A stretch of DNA of 46,000 bases from Glandiceps talaboti (GCF_964340395.1 NC_135564.1:8594361-8640360), one strand, 5' to 3'; positions 11,998 to 24,189 are shown, numbered from the stretch's first letter. The notes: a model not told the origin generated them from the letters alone. A program made the numbers and translations.

Positions 11998-12640
11998 TTC
12001 AAACCATACAAAAATGTTGGATCTGTCAAGATACATGTTAATCTCTTTATACATTTTAATGCTAACTTTACCAATGTCATTCATGGAAAGCTTCTAAGTA
12101 TGAAAAATGACTTGGTACCTCTACAGATGTCTAATTCTCCTGTCCACATATATTACTTGTATTTTTTAATCTATAAAATTTATATATAATTTTGATCTTA
12201 GTAAATGAATAATTTTTGTGGTACTAGTATTCTGATAAGCCAATGTTGTTATCCATGTTTTTTACCACAAGATATTTTCCTTAGTTTACAATTCTGGGGT
12301 ATTTAAATAGAAAGAGTTAGAGATCCAAAATTCTTTCTTTTGGTCAAAGAATTCATTATAATGATTATAAAATATTCATATACATATGTGATAATATACA
12401 TCTATATACCGTCCTTCCACCAATAGAAACATGTATATACCACACTGTTGTGAATTAATTACCAAATATGGTAACTCTTTAATAATTTTGCATATAATTA
12501 TCCAGTATGATCTAAAGTTCAGTGGAAATATTTGTACATTGCCCAACCTTTCTTCTATGTATTTTGTGTGAATTTGGAAGTTTTGTAAGACATTATCACT
12601 GTAAATAAAATGTTCCAAGAAATGGTTACAATATACATTT
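11998..12640 (+). other. 3' UTR of the WD40 gene
   Basis: AT-rich non-coding DNA directly after the WD40 stop codon. It contains no convincing further splice donor and runs to an AATAAA with a T/GT-rich stretch after it (about 12645-12668), the usual layout of a metazoan cleavage site. The exact end is inferred, and an earlier cleavage site within the AT-rich run is possible. Confidence 0.5.
12604..12609 (+). promoter_or_regulatory. Poly(A) signal AATAAA
   Basis: Canonical AATAAA hexamer 607 bases after the WD40 stop, followed about 40 bases later by TGTGTTTTTCTTTTC, a plausible downstream U/GU-rich element. AATAAA is frequent in AT-rich DNA, so the position is the main support. Confidence 0.45.
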
Positions 12641-12981
12641 CTCATGAATTTGTGTTTTTCTTTTCATTGAGATATTTATACCTGGAGTTCAGGGCTTCAA
12701 ATCACTTTATTAGAGTTATCTATTTTCATGTTCATCAAGATTGAGAACACATTTGCTGATAGCGATGAACGCTTTTGGTCAATAATGTTGGCTGTTTTAA
12801 TTAATGTGTTGCATGGTATAGTCTGCACGCAGTGTACAATCATGGTGCCTGTTTTTGTTTTGTCTGTCAAACTGATTGCAGGGACACACACTGTCTTTAA
12901 TGTAGTTCTTGTTTAGTAAATCACCATCTGCAAGAGACAGACACACAGGCAACAATTGTATCTGTTCCTTTGCTCCTCCTT

Positions 12982-12989
<8 letters not shown>

Positions 12990-13033
<44 letters not shown>
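12990..13033 (+). repeat. (CT)n microsatellite
   Basis: About 22 CT units preceded by a C run, downstream of the WD40 gene's end. Confidence 0.9.
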
Positions 13034-13035
<2 letters not shown>

Positions 13036-13774
13036 GCACTAAATAAACAGAATCATAGGAGTAATGAAGATAAATGGTAATCAATATAGCCATCCATGTA
13101 CATGCTCTCATAAGGATACATTGGAGTTGAAAATTCCACAAACGCTGTCAGTAACTATAGACCGATATGTTGTAATGCTGTTCTTTTCATTAGAGAGTGC
13201 CACATAATTGGAATATCAAATCAGAAGTGAATTAGTCAATATGTAATAAAACCTGCAATCAAACATCAATACTTCTATCTGCAGGTGTATCAAATACAAC
13301 AATTTAATCAATTATGGCTTTTTAATAAACATGTTTCAAATGAAAAAAAAAACCTGTAGTTATTAAAAATATGTCTTTAACAATAATATTCGATTCATTG
13401 CCTAGGGACATGGTATACATGATTTCACTGACAGATAATGGTATCTCAGATAAGTTGTGTATTTGAGATAGAATGCCAATTTTATATGATTGACATATTG
13501 AGTTAGCAACATTAACATTTCACATCATATTACGATGTTTGGTTATGACGCACAAGACAAGGAAAATACATTAAGAATGGGTTATTGATGGACATTGCAA
13601 AATCTCAAATTTCATAATATTCAAATATTGAGATACATCAAAAGTGACTTCTTTTATTTTCCCTTTAGGGATTTTTCTTTTATTAAAGTAGGGAAGTATA
13701 AAAAAAAATCAATAAAAAACATGTTTTTCTTCACTACAATGTTCTTTCCTCCCTTACATGGGAAGGTGTGACTC

Positions 13775-13852
13775 GTGTGTGTGTGGGGGGGGGGGCACAT
13801 ATGCATGTGTATATATGTATGTGTGTGTGTGTGTGTGTGTGCACGCGCGCGA
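13775..13852 (+). repeat. (GT)n with G11 tract and CG run
   Basis: GTGTGT, then 11 G, then ATGC/TA, then (GT)10 and GCACGCGCGCG. Confidence 0.85.
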
Positions 13853-13928
13853 GCGTGTTGTGAGATCACACGTACGTACACAACTGAAATTGGTATATGA
13901 ACATTTTAATTCATGTAATGTGTGTTTT

Positions 13929-13965
13929 AAAAAAACGTGATTCTTTAAAAACATCACGTTTTTTT
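13929..13965. repeat. ACGTGA hairpin
   Basis: AAAAAAACGTGA is inverted against TCACGTTTTTTT with a 13-base spacer. Arms are perfect over 12 bases. Confidence 0.7.
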
Positions 13966-14105
13966 ACCTTCAAACTTCCATGAGGGACCCTTCAGTATTA
14001 CAAGGGGGAGGAGCAGGGAAAATAAAGCGCGTCCTGTCGTGTAACATGCGAACCTTCCCCTAAGAAGAAGCTCTCCCTCAATTTCTTCTTTTCTAAAAAT
14101 TAACA

Positions 14106-14125
14106 CCCCCCCCCCCCCCCCCCCC
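14106..14125 (+). repeat. C20 homopolymer
   Basis: Twenty consecutive C, followed after four bases by a run of ten A. Long C tracts are prone to assembly and sequencing error, so the length is uncertain. Confidence 0.85.
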
Positions 14126-15589
14126 ATGTTAAAAAAAAAACGGGTTAAGATGCTAGGGACCTATATGTGAGAAGGGACCAAGTGTGAGATCTGAGACTCG
14201 ATGGTAAGAAGTCAATCCCACCGTACCGATGCCACCACTTTGATAATTTCCATGCCACTGTTTCCTACATTGATCATTTTAATGTCATTCAATTCAACCG
14301 CTACAGTAAATTTGAGTGAATGCTGCATATATTAACCCCTATGCTTGGATCTAATTGGCAGCCCTCCCAAAGGCTAAATGAGTAAACTACCGACATTGCA
14401 TGGATATCAACGTCAACATATTTGCTCTGGGATATCATCCTCTGCAATGTCTTAATTACCACATTCACGTTGATCAGATAATTATATTTTGTTAACTTTG
14501 TAACTTGTACACAGGTAACTTTGCGATTCCTGTTTGTCTACCCTTGTAGCCAAAGGCTTATTAATAACGCGTCTGCACCCTTTACTTGTAACTTTGTTAC
14601 TTGCAGTCTGCATGTTAATAGTTTCGATATCGTAGTTATATTAATTTGTACCACACAAGGAAACTTAAGCTTAACAAGATCAAAGTTATTAAAGACATCT
14701 ATATGGCGGCAAATTGTAACACACAGCGAGAACAGAAACTAAAGAAAAACACCTTATATTTCGTACATTGTCAAACAATATATTTGCCCCTGAAGTATAT
14801 ATATAGCCTGGTCGCCGACCGTTCTTCCTAATCGGAGAATCGTGTTCTGTAGAGGACATACTAAATAAAAAATTTGTGTCTGTTATTTGAAACCGTTGCT
14901 AGGAAACGATAGGAGACAATGCCCTGCAGATACACTTTTATCGCTTCACCCATGAAACGCAAGTGAAGCGTGTTCGACACTTAGATTTCATGACTTTTCT
15001 CAAAAAGCTAGATAATGTTCATGCCGATATGCAACATTCGTTTATGGATAGACGGAAGCAGAAAAAACATCCTTAAATTTGAAAGGGTGTAATACAGCAG
15101 CACAGCATGTATATGATATTTGCACATTGTTTGAAACCGGATAGCTATTTTTTTCTAAATATGAAAGAAACAATTTTTGATTTCTCGTGCAAAATTTATG
15201 AATGACGTCAACAGCCTTTGGACTATTATGGGATAGCGTAAATTTGAGTTTTGCAATAGTATAATGTAAGCATTACCCAAAATATCTATTGTTTTTTCCG
15301 TTTGGCATTTTCAGGGTGTGAATCCTATCAATACAAAATGCGAAAAGTAAAAGGCCTGTGTGTCATTACTATTACTCGTATAGCAACTTACAGGTAATTT
15401 AGCTTACAGATTTAGACGGGAAAGGCCTTCACCAGAACATTATAAGGCTTATGTTGTATTTTGCTGATGAATAATTCATGACTTAAAAGCAAGAATTATT
15501 TTCACCGTTTCTTTGCTTGCTATTCCATAGTAGGGAAATAACAACATGTATTGTATGTATGATAGTCAAATTTAGATATTTAGATATCA
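14126..15589. other. No gene seen
   Basis: Somewhat less AT-rich than the first 12 kb, without a splice-bounded open frame. The frames at 14521-14831 are ordinary chance length. Confidence 0.4.
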
Positions 15590-15731
15590 TTCCCCAATAT
15601 TTGTCTTCGTTCAGTCAAGAAAAATACTAGTGACCTAAGGGGCCTTATCACTCCGAGTTGCTAGACAAGTAGAAGACAAACCCTTAGGTCATGAGCATTT
15701 TCTGGCTAAATGAAGAAAAAAATTGGAGAAT
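15590..15731 (+). mobile_element. MITE family A, copy 2
   Basis: Best-preserved copy. The left arm ATTCCCCAATATTTGTCTTC, through AGTCAAGAAAAATACTAGTG, reaches GACCTAAGGGG. The right arm is its imperfect reverse complement (CCCTTAGGTCATGAGCATTT, then TTCTGGCTAAATGAAG, ending ATTGGAGAAT). The arms are about 55 bases, separated by an unpaired centre of about 30 bases (TTATCACTCCGAGTTGC). Confidence 0.75.
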
Positions 15732-16374
15732 AGTATTCATAAGCCTATACCTCCCAAATCATAATTTATATCATAAAATAAATAAAAATAAACAATGAAT
15801 CTGTTAGTTTATCTTATATGACTCATATTTCGAGCATCGTAGAACCAGTGACGTAGAACAAGCAGGGTATATGTATATAACCCATATTTTCTTTTCAAAG
15901 GCAATAATTGGGTTCATGCATGATATAATTCTCTGCAAAGTAGCCCACCTTTGGCGTATCACAATGCCTTCTCATATGATATTGCTTTAGTTGCTATGGA
16001 TACCCATTTAATGAGACGGTGAGGATTTAACTTTAGCATTTTGATAGCAGTACAGACTTTAACGATTTTAGAGAAAAGCGTACAAGGCTAGTAGTAGTGA
16101 AGGTTCTACTAACAAATATTGTAACATATCGAACATTGATATCAGATTTTATGTACATACAATGTATGTAGACAATTTGGTAAGATATACGCGAATCACG
16201 ACGCGAAGTCGGGTTCTTTTCAGAGAATCTGATCGAACCCGCGATAAACAGGTATTGCGTTGGCAGTGTTCATGGACAGCTTGAAAAACGGATGTGCTAG
16301 TTATTACATCGAGACGTTGCTCTGTTGGATTTGGAAGTAAAGCGACTTGGAACTTTTCAACCCGTTCAAGGTTT

Positions 16375-16478
16375 CATTAATTAATTAATTAATTAATTAG
16401 TTAATTAATTAATGTATGTATGTATGTATGTATGTATGTATGGATGGATGGATGGATGGATGGATGGATGGATGGATG
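16375..16478 (+). repeat. Compound (TTAA)n/(TGTA)n/(TGGA)n microsatellite
   Basis: Three tetranucleotide blocks in succession, each differing from the previous by one base change in the unit, as expected from stepwise mutation and expansion. Confidence 0.9.
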
Positions 16479-16856
16479 CACATCATCGATACACCAATTC
16501 ATGACACAAACTACGCGAACGAGTTAAATTTTGTTGTCATGGTGACACTGAAAGTACAGGATATGGATAATAGGCACCCTACGTAGTTTGAAAGATGTCT
16601 CACAATTAGTCTGATCTATAGGTGTTAGCTATAGCCACAGTCTATTGATTATTGGATTACCTTAATTTACCATGCCAGTATGCCTGTCCTATTTAGATAT
16701 CAAAGAAGGGTAAGAAGAGATAATTAATACTTTGATGGTTGAACGTGTCAAATGATTGGTCACCGGAAACAATTGGCTGAATAGACGTATATCTATTAGT
16801 ACTGAGAAGAGAAGAAAGGAAATCCTAGTCCGTGTTCCATGTAAATACGTGTGTTA

Positions 16857-17556
16857 CAGGACATATCGCCTTGGCTTGCAAATTCTATTAAACTATGTAT
16901 CACGATCAGTGAGGCCGGTCACAAGGTTTCATGTTGCGATAGACACAATAACGATAACTCAAATATCCCTTACACAGTGTCTGCTCTGTAGACACAATAA
17001 AGATAACACACAAACACCCCTTACACAGTGTCTGCTCTATAGACACAATAAAGATAACTCAAACATCCCTTACACAGTGTCTGCTCTGTAGACACAATAA
17101 CGATAACTCAAATATCCCTTACACATTGTCTGCTCTGTAAACACAATAACGATAACTCAAACATCCCTTACACAGTGTCTGCTCTATAGACACAATAAAG
17201 ATAACTCAAACATCCCTTACACAGTGTCTGCTCTGTAGACACAATAAAGATAACTCAAACATCCCTTACACAGTGTCTGCTCTGTAGACACAATAAAGAT
17301 AACTCAAACACCCCTTACACAGTGTCTGCTCTGTAGACACAATAAAGATAACTCAAACACCCCTTACACAGTGTCTACTCTGTATTTGTTTGAATAATAA
17401 CAAAAACAAATACAAAATGTAACAGGATACAGAGCAGACACTGTGTACAGGATATACATCTTTATAGTGTCTATTTCAACTTGAAACCTTGTGACCCGTC
17501 CCACTGACCTTGATACATCATTTAATAGCATTTGCAAGCTAAGACAAAATCTCCTG
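16857..17556. mobile_element. 700-bp TA-flanked MITE carrying an internal tandem array
   Basis: Ends TACAGGAC and CTCCTGTA lie at TA dinucleotides (16855 and 17557). The left arm (GGCTTGCAAATTCTATTAAA, then GGTCACAAGGTTTCATGTTG) and the right arm (TTTAATAGCATTTGCAAGC, then CTTGAAACCTTGTGACC) are inverted over about 140 bases. The centre is a 49-bp tandem array whose unit is itself the inner part of the left arm and also appears inverted in the right arm. No coding capacity is seen. TA target and CAGG termini suggest a Tc1/mariner-type MITE, by inference. Confidence 0.82.
16941..17383 (+). repeat. 49-bp tandem array, nine units, inside the MITE
   Basis: Units start AGACACAATAA(A/C)GATAACT and end CACAGTGTCTGCTCTGT. 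Starts are at 16941, 16990, 17041, 17090, 17139, 17188, 17237, 17286 and 17335. Spacing is 49 bases except one 51-base unit with an extra CA. Units differ by only a few bases. Each unit ends in a short inversion (GACAC against GTGTC). Confidence 0.9.
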
Positions 17557-18240
17557 TAATGTTTATGCTACCAATAAGCTAATGTCCTACATTTTGTATA
17601 TACAGGACAAACTTGAAATGTGAAGAATATCAAAAACCCTGCTGGGCAGGCTGATCATGATAAGAAAGTCATGCTGGCCAATCAATTGGTTCGATGTGGT
17701 TCAGCAGAGTAGTGAAAACAGCATACACAGATGAAAGGGATGAAATTAAATGATAAAAGGTTAGAAGGGTTAAAAATGTAAGTTAAATATGTGGTAGCTA
17801 AGGCACTGTCAGTTAAATCCTATCAAGAGAATGTGGTTGGATATGGTTCACCTGCACTTGTCTGTTAGTAGAGAATGTTTTATAATTGATTTCTTGTTCG
17901 CAATTTCCAAATCTTCTCGTATATCAGTAGGTATTTGGTGGTGTACATTTTAATACCGTTTGGAAAAGCAGTGAAATATACATTTTCGTCATCAGAAGGC
18001 TGTGGTCACAATTTACGGCAAGAGTGCCTGTGAATAAATTGGAGGGGGAGTGGCATAAAAAAATGAGGGGGCAAGGGGAGGGGGGCATGAACATTCTGAT
18101 GGTCTGAAAGGCAGTGGGGCTGAAATGTAATTGAACCCAATTTAACCTCAGGAGCAGTTGTTTACCGAGTAAATTTAAAGATGGTAATAAGGTGGGTGGC
18201 AGTCATTCGAATGTATTTGTGTATGCCTTCTTCTGTATAT
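17557..18240. other. No gene seen
   Basis: Unique sequence with a purine-rich stretch (18040-18090, repeated GAGGGG). Confidence 0.4.
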
Positions 18241-18287
18241 ATCTGTCTGTCTGTCTGTCTGTCTGTCTGTATGTCTCTCTTTCTGCC

Positions 18288-18342
<55 letters not shown>

Positions 18343-18489
18343 CTCTATGTGTCTCTCTGTCTCTGTGTCAGTCTGTATCTGTCACTCTGTCTCTCTCTGA
18401 CTGACTGACTGTCTGTCTGTCTCTGTCTGGCTATGTCTTTGTCTCTCTGTATATGTCTCTCTGTCTCTATATGTCTGTCTGTCTCGCTG

Positions 18490-18570
<81 letters not shown>
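18241..18570 (+). repeat. Compound (GTCT)n and (CT)n microsatellite
   Basis: About 250 bases of GTCT-type repeats with TA and TG interruptions, then an uninterrupted (CT)n (about 18496-18570). Confidence 0.92.
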
Positions 18571-18572
<2 letters not shown>

Positions 18573-18979
18573 GACATTCAAACCTCAGGAGCAGTCGTTT
18601 ACCTTGTACGTTTGCAAACATTTTCACTGCAGTTACCTTTGAGTTTAGCATTTAATTATGAGACAGTAAATAGCCAAGCGAGTGTAGGTGTCTGCCAAAA
18701 CATTTCTGTATAAGTTGAGGTGTAGGTAATATAAGGTTGCTAATGTATTAAGAGTAAAATTGGGGTATTAAAGACGTTTTCAAGCACTTTATGGCTTTCA
18801 ATAATGTGTATGGTTTGAAATTTCATGCCATTAAATAGTCTCCATGTCCTTATTTTTTTAAGTGCTTACCGTGGGAGGGGGACACCTCTCCCACCCCTCC
18901 CCACTTGCTAACATGGTAGGATGCTGTTTCTGCCCAAAGTACGGGTTACTATACCCTGTTGTACATCTCTGAAGTCGGA

Positions 18980-19227
18980 GGGGGGGGGGGGTACTGTATA
19001 ATTACACATGTATAACCGCGTTGAGGGGGGGGGGGCCTATGGAAATTCTTCGGTTCATTTCGGGGGGGGGGGGGCATGACATTTTTGAGAGCGCAAGGAG
19101 GTGGGAGCTGCGAAAAAAAATTATCAAAATATGTTCTCCCCCCCACCCCGCCGTAAATACTGACCCCAGCCTTACTCTGCCCATGCAGCACACATGTCTG
19201 GGTAGGTATTGGTGGGGGGGGGGGGGG
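18980..19227 (+). repeat. Cluster of four long G-tracts
   Basis: G12 at 18980, G11 at 19025, G13 at 19062 and G14 at 19214, separated by 33, 26 and 139 bases. A C-rich stretch lies at about 19138-19150. Poly-Pro/poly-Gly frames here are artefacts. Confidence 0.85.
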
Positions 19228-19636
19228 CAAATGATTTAAATAAACCTTATAGTTATTTATTGACATTCTTGAGATAGCATAGCACAACTGAAATGATTTG
19301 CAATTGAAGTGTTTGAACTCGTACCTGGTAACCTCAGAAATAATATGAGTTTGGTTTATGAACGTGTCGTGTTGACTGACAATACATACTCATTATCGTG
19401 GACGATATGGGTTACCAATCGCCTGATGAATAATCACCATGCTGTCTCGGTTTCTGACGTATAGCTGTACAGATTGGGTAACATAACTCCTGTGTAGATG
19501 TGTTGTGAGAAATCGTTTATCCAACGGTGTTTTACTAGTAATTGGATGTTTCTTCGAACGAAGACATGGTCACTATCGTGTTCCTGTTGTAATCAAAACA
19601 TGACCCACTACTTTGGGTTCTCCGTGATCTGTACTA

Positions 19637-19639
<3 letters not shown>

Positions 19640-19713
<74 letters not shown>
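19640..19713 (+). repeat. (TA)n microsatellite
   Basis: About 37 uninterrupted TA units. Confidence 0.95.
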
Positions 19714-19716
<3 letters not shown>

Positions 19717-20156
19717 AAACCTTGGTAGGTTTGTAGTCTGTGTATTTTTTATTAGAATATAATTAAATGATCCTAAAAATGTGATGGATGCGGATCCGGG
19801 TATGGGACCTGTGTATATGCATTACAAACTAGCACTGTACTGGTACGCCTGACCTTCACAATTTGTCATCATTGGTTGCTGTTAATGTGAAGCTTGGTAC
19901 ACATACTCGTTGACTCTCTCATAACCCTCACTGGCCATGGTTTCGCTATATTGTCGTATGGTACATTGATAGAACAGCCAGTCAAATCTCCTTGTAAAGT
20001 GCTACCTCGCGGTGCACACGTTTTAATGGGGGTTAGTGGAGGAGGGGGAATTGCGAAACCGGTGCATCATTATTAATTTGTGTAACACAAGAGCACATAA
20101 ATACTGGACTTTTGTGGATTGGATTAGAGTCACGTAGTTGCTCGATCCAGCAGGTA

Positions 20157-20245
20157 CTAAAGGGGAACGCCTACACTCCAGGAAATAACACGTATTTAGA
20201 TAATCTTTGGGTTTGGAGAGTATTTCATGAATGTCACATCACTAA
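20157..20245 (+). repeat. AAAGGGGAAC repeat, copy 1
   Basis: Starts AAAGGGGAACGCCTACACTC, then CAGGAAATAACACG. The same opening recurs at 20517 in direct orientation. After about 30 bases the two diverge, with only scattered similarity (GGGTTTGGA against GAGTTTTGGA). Confidence 0.55.
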
Positions 20246-20369
20246 TTTTTGATAAATTTTGCCCGATTATCAAGAAACACCAACGGCAATGAATCACAAT
20301 ACCAAAACTCGAGCGCTCAGATCTCTTATAGTCTGCACAATATGTCGTCGACTGTGTAGTGCTACAATG

Positions 20370-20396
20370 TCAGCCGCCACTTCAAGTGGTGGCCGA
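20370..20396. repeat. Short perfect hairpin GCCACC/GGTGGC type
   Basis: GCCGCCACTTCAAGTGGTGGC is an almost perfect 21-base inverted repeat centred on TTCAA. It is a small isolated structure. Confidence 0.6.
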
Positions 20397-20516
20397 TAGT
20401 ATAGGGCGTCACGACACAGTTAGCCTTTGAGACTACCTGTTATTTTCATCTTCTAATTTTCGTTTCATATGATTCGCTTGAAAAAGATTCAATATTAGTG
20501 CATTACTATTACTTTT

Positions 20517-20605
20517 AAAAGGGGAACACCACTCCAGGAAATAGAGACAACGTTTTGAGTTTTGGAATCATCACTTACATTACACGGAATTACCAAGAAA
20601 ACCAA
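20517..20605 (+). repeat. AAAGGGGAAC repeat, copy 2
   Basis: AAAAGGGGAACACCACTCCA, then GGAAATAGAGACA. Direct repeat of 20157, offset about 361 bases. May mark one end of a dispersed element family. Confidence 0.55.
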
Positions 20606-21349
20606 AGTTACATTTATGATGATGCATGATTTAAACATCACATAAAATTCTCATTATTACCAGAAAACATCCAATTGAATTTTGTTTCACATTCACTTTT
20701 CTGTGACTACCTCAGCACTGCTACAGTGTTGCATAATTGGAGTCAGTCGACATGTATACGGTATTATAATTAGCTGAATGAATATTCATGATTCAAATCA
20801 AATATATTTTATGTATTCTCTATAGTTACTTGTTTACAGAGGTCAAAGTTCGCAGCCACATAATCCAATAATCATGTAATTGTATTTGTAGTGCGGATTA
20901 TATTGTTTTGTCGACAGGCACCCTACAATCTACAATATCCAAATCATCTAGAACCCATGCAGTTCCGTGATCATGTAATTAGTTGTCAACCGGATCAGCC
21001 CTATGTAATTGGTTCATGTCTCAGTGCATACATACACCTAGAGGACCAGTAGACCAGAAGTAGATCCCATATACCACAGTACACCTACATTCTGTATCAG
21101 TATTACCAGAGGACCGACAACGACTTAGTGTAATACACATACTCCTTAAAGGTCAATATTTCACTCAGTTTCTAGCATTAATGTTATATTATAGGTAACA
21201 CCATTGGGATCACATAGGATCACTCTTTTGCACTGAACCAACTTTGTTAAAACTCTACTAGACAACCATTTTTCACAGTTAATCTTCATCCGAACTGAGC
21301 CTTTGGACCAGTTGGCTCATGCGACTGAGATATGGTAATCGTCCAACTA

Positions 21350-21620
<271 letters not shown>

Positions 21621-21651
21621 TTCACCGAGTTATATAAATATATATGTATTA

Positions 21652-21652
<1 letters not shown>

Positions 21653-21713
<61 letters not shown>

Positions 21714-21721
21714 TAAAAAAC

Positions 21722-21753
<32 letters not shown>

Positions 21754-21759
21754 CTAAAA

Positions 21760-21823
<64 letters not shown>
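21653..21823 (+). repeat. (TA)n tracts with TACTAAAAAACTA interruptions
   Basis: Three TA tracts separated by two identical ACTAAAAAACTATA interruptions (21712 and about 21752), so a TA-plus-interruption unit was itself duplicated. Confidence 0.9.
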
Positions 21824-21825
<2 letters not shown>

Positions 21826-22799
21826 ATTTAATAACCACATTGTATTGAGATCATATTACAAAGTGGGTGCTTGGAATCTACTGAAAGTAGGCCCGACATA
21901 TTTTACATCAATTTGACAGAACTCTTCGGCTGAGACAAACAATCACACTGTGAAAGAAACTGTAATTAAAGGAATTTTTAGAATAACCCTCTAGTGTTTT
22001 ACACAGCGAGGCATAATTGATTGGTATTAATAATATGGTCTGAAATGCCACATACTTGCATACACACGATGAATGAATCCAGGTCATCCGAATAAACAAC
22101 TCTCGGGGGCAAGGTTGAATGATTGACCTTTTATTATGTATTTATGGTGCCTTCACCCCGAGATAAAGTATGCATTCCAGTATACGACTGTTATGGTATT
22201 TAACAAATGAAGACTCGATATGCGCCATTTAATTGTCGTAATGTAAACCCCAAGCCCTTTTACGGCACCGTCTCAGTCGCATTATCCGCGTAAATTCCAG
22301 ACTCTTTTACGGCACGGTCCCAGACGTTTTTTTCGATGTGTCATGGAAGGAAAATTAAGGTCTGGTTTGCGGGAATGACATGAGTGAACTTGAACAAGCG
22401 TATATTGGATCGTGAATTTATTTACTGATGTCGAACCATGCAAATACAACCGTACATATACATATGATTAGTAAGTGTTTGAATGAATTTGGAAATTCCT
22501 GATAAAAAATGTCACCACTTCATTTATACCAAGAAACCATTCAAACTGTTATTCTAGGATAACATTCAGTATAAATATGGTCCATGAAGTGAATGTGGGA
22601 GTCCATACAAAGACAATTACATTACCATGACAACGACACGCATGCTTTTACACAGAATGTCTTGCCATCAAAACTTCTAGTATTACGTTAACATAACAGA
22701 CATGTTACCTACACAACGGCTATTGGTGCATTCACACATATATTAGTCACACAATTTGTTTACTGTATCTGGTAAATATCACTGAAAAACCAACACGAT

Positions 22800-23250
22800 T
22801 TAGGGGCAATCGCACAATGTCGCACAAGCTCAACAAACGAACATCGTTCGTTTAGATCAAAACCCCCTCCCCCTTACCCCCTAAACGAACGTTCACAATT
22901 CAAGTTCGATATCAAACGTTTATATATGATGTGAAGTATGATGAAAACTGTAGCAGTCACACCACTATGATCGATGTAATGTAAAAAACATGATTGTAAA
23001 CTACCAGAAACCCAGCATCATATCTCAAATTAGAAGTAATTTTTTTTATCAACTTATCAACATCTCAGTAGTAAATTCAAAGCTGTTATCACTGAAGGAG
23101 TGAAATTTAATTTTCGGTCGAAAACTGATTAGAAGTGCGAAAATGAATTCGAAGTTCAGCGATCGCTATGACGCCAGACCCCGGGCCTCCCCGCTAAACG
23201 AACAAAGTTCGCTTGTTGAGCATGTGTGACATTGTGCTACCGTCCCTTAG
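22800..23250. mobile_element. 450-bp terminal-inverted-repeat element
   Basis: The left end GCACAATGTCGCACAAGCTC, then AACAAACGAAC and GTTCGTTTAG, is inverted against CTAAACGAACAAAGTTCGC then TTGTTGAGCATGTGTGACAT at the right. Terminal repeats are about 50 bases. Each arm also contains a small internal palindrome (CGAAC...GTTCG). The interior is AT-rich and non-coding. The outermost bases are uncertain by a few positions. Confidence 0.75.
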
Positions 23251-23555
23251 AACGAACTCATGCACATTTACATAATATAACCATACATTAAGTTCATTTC
23301 GACAAATTTAAACAGGCGCACATCATCGACTCATGTAGATTTTTGACTCTTGATTTTTTAAACTCTTTTTGACTTCTATCTTTTCTTTGAAAATAAACAA
23401 ACTGAAAAGATCTTTGAATTTTGTCATAATAGCCGGGAATAGTGACGTCATTCGATTAGCTTGATTGTAACTTTTCAACTATATCTAGTATTCTGAACGA
23501 AATTCCCTGTTGCTTCACATAGGGATTTCTATACCTTCACATCGTTCCTTCATTT

Positions 23556-23812
23556 GTTCACTCATTCACTCACTCACTCACTCACTCACTCACTCACACA
23601 CTCACTCACTCACTCACTCACTCACTCACTCACTCACTCACTCGTTCGTTCGTTCGTTCGTTCACTCACCCATGCATGCATGCATGCATGCATGCATGCA
23701 TACATACATACATACATACATACATACATACATACATACATGCATACATACATACATACATGTACATACATACATACATACATACATACATACATACATA
23801 CATACATACATA
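23556..23812 (+). repeat. Compound (CACT)n/(CGTT)n/(CATG)n/(CATA)n microsatellite
   Basis: Four successive tetranucleotide blocks. The 176-codon open frame across this stretch translates the repeats and is not regarded as a gene. Confidence 0.92.
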
Positions 23813-24189
23813 ACATGCAATGTACATACATCAGCCAGGGGAATAATAGTTCGTGATGACTTCACGAAATGTGCAGAGTTACATATCCAGCCATCAGCTA
23901 GTGATGCTCATTGTTTGACATTAACGGAAAACAGTAGCAAAAACGTTAGTATGAACACTAACCCGGAAGAAATCATCACGCCAACAGTACACACAACGCG
24001 CCACAACATTCATTATTATGATTACATGGCCGCACATTAATTACATCTGCGCATCATCTACGCGCAGTATGAAAATAATGAGTTGCCACAGACTGGGATA
24101 GACGAGTATAGTATAGTAAGTCGGGATTCAGAAGCCAGCGGATGTCACTGAATATACAGTATTCATGTGGTCATTTCATGTTCACGACT

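Noticed and set aside
16756-17091. 111-codon + strand frame.
   Set aside because: Runs across the arm and 49-bp array of the MITE. The peptide repeats with the array.
16941-17383. Regular 49-bp array considered as a CRISPR.
   Set aside because: No unique spacers between units, host is an animal, and the array lies inside a transposon.
23510-24040. 176-codon open frame, the longest in the window.
   Set aside because: Most of it translates CACT, CGTT, CATG and CATA tetranucleotide repeats. The C-terminal tail has no domain or splice support.
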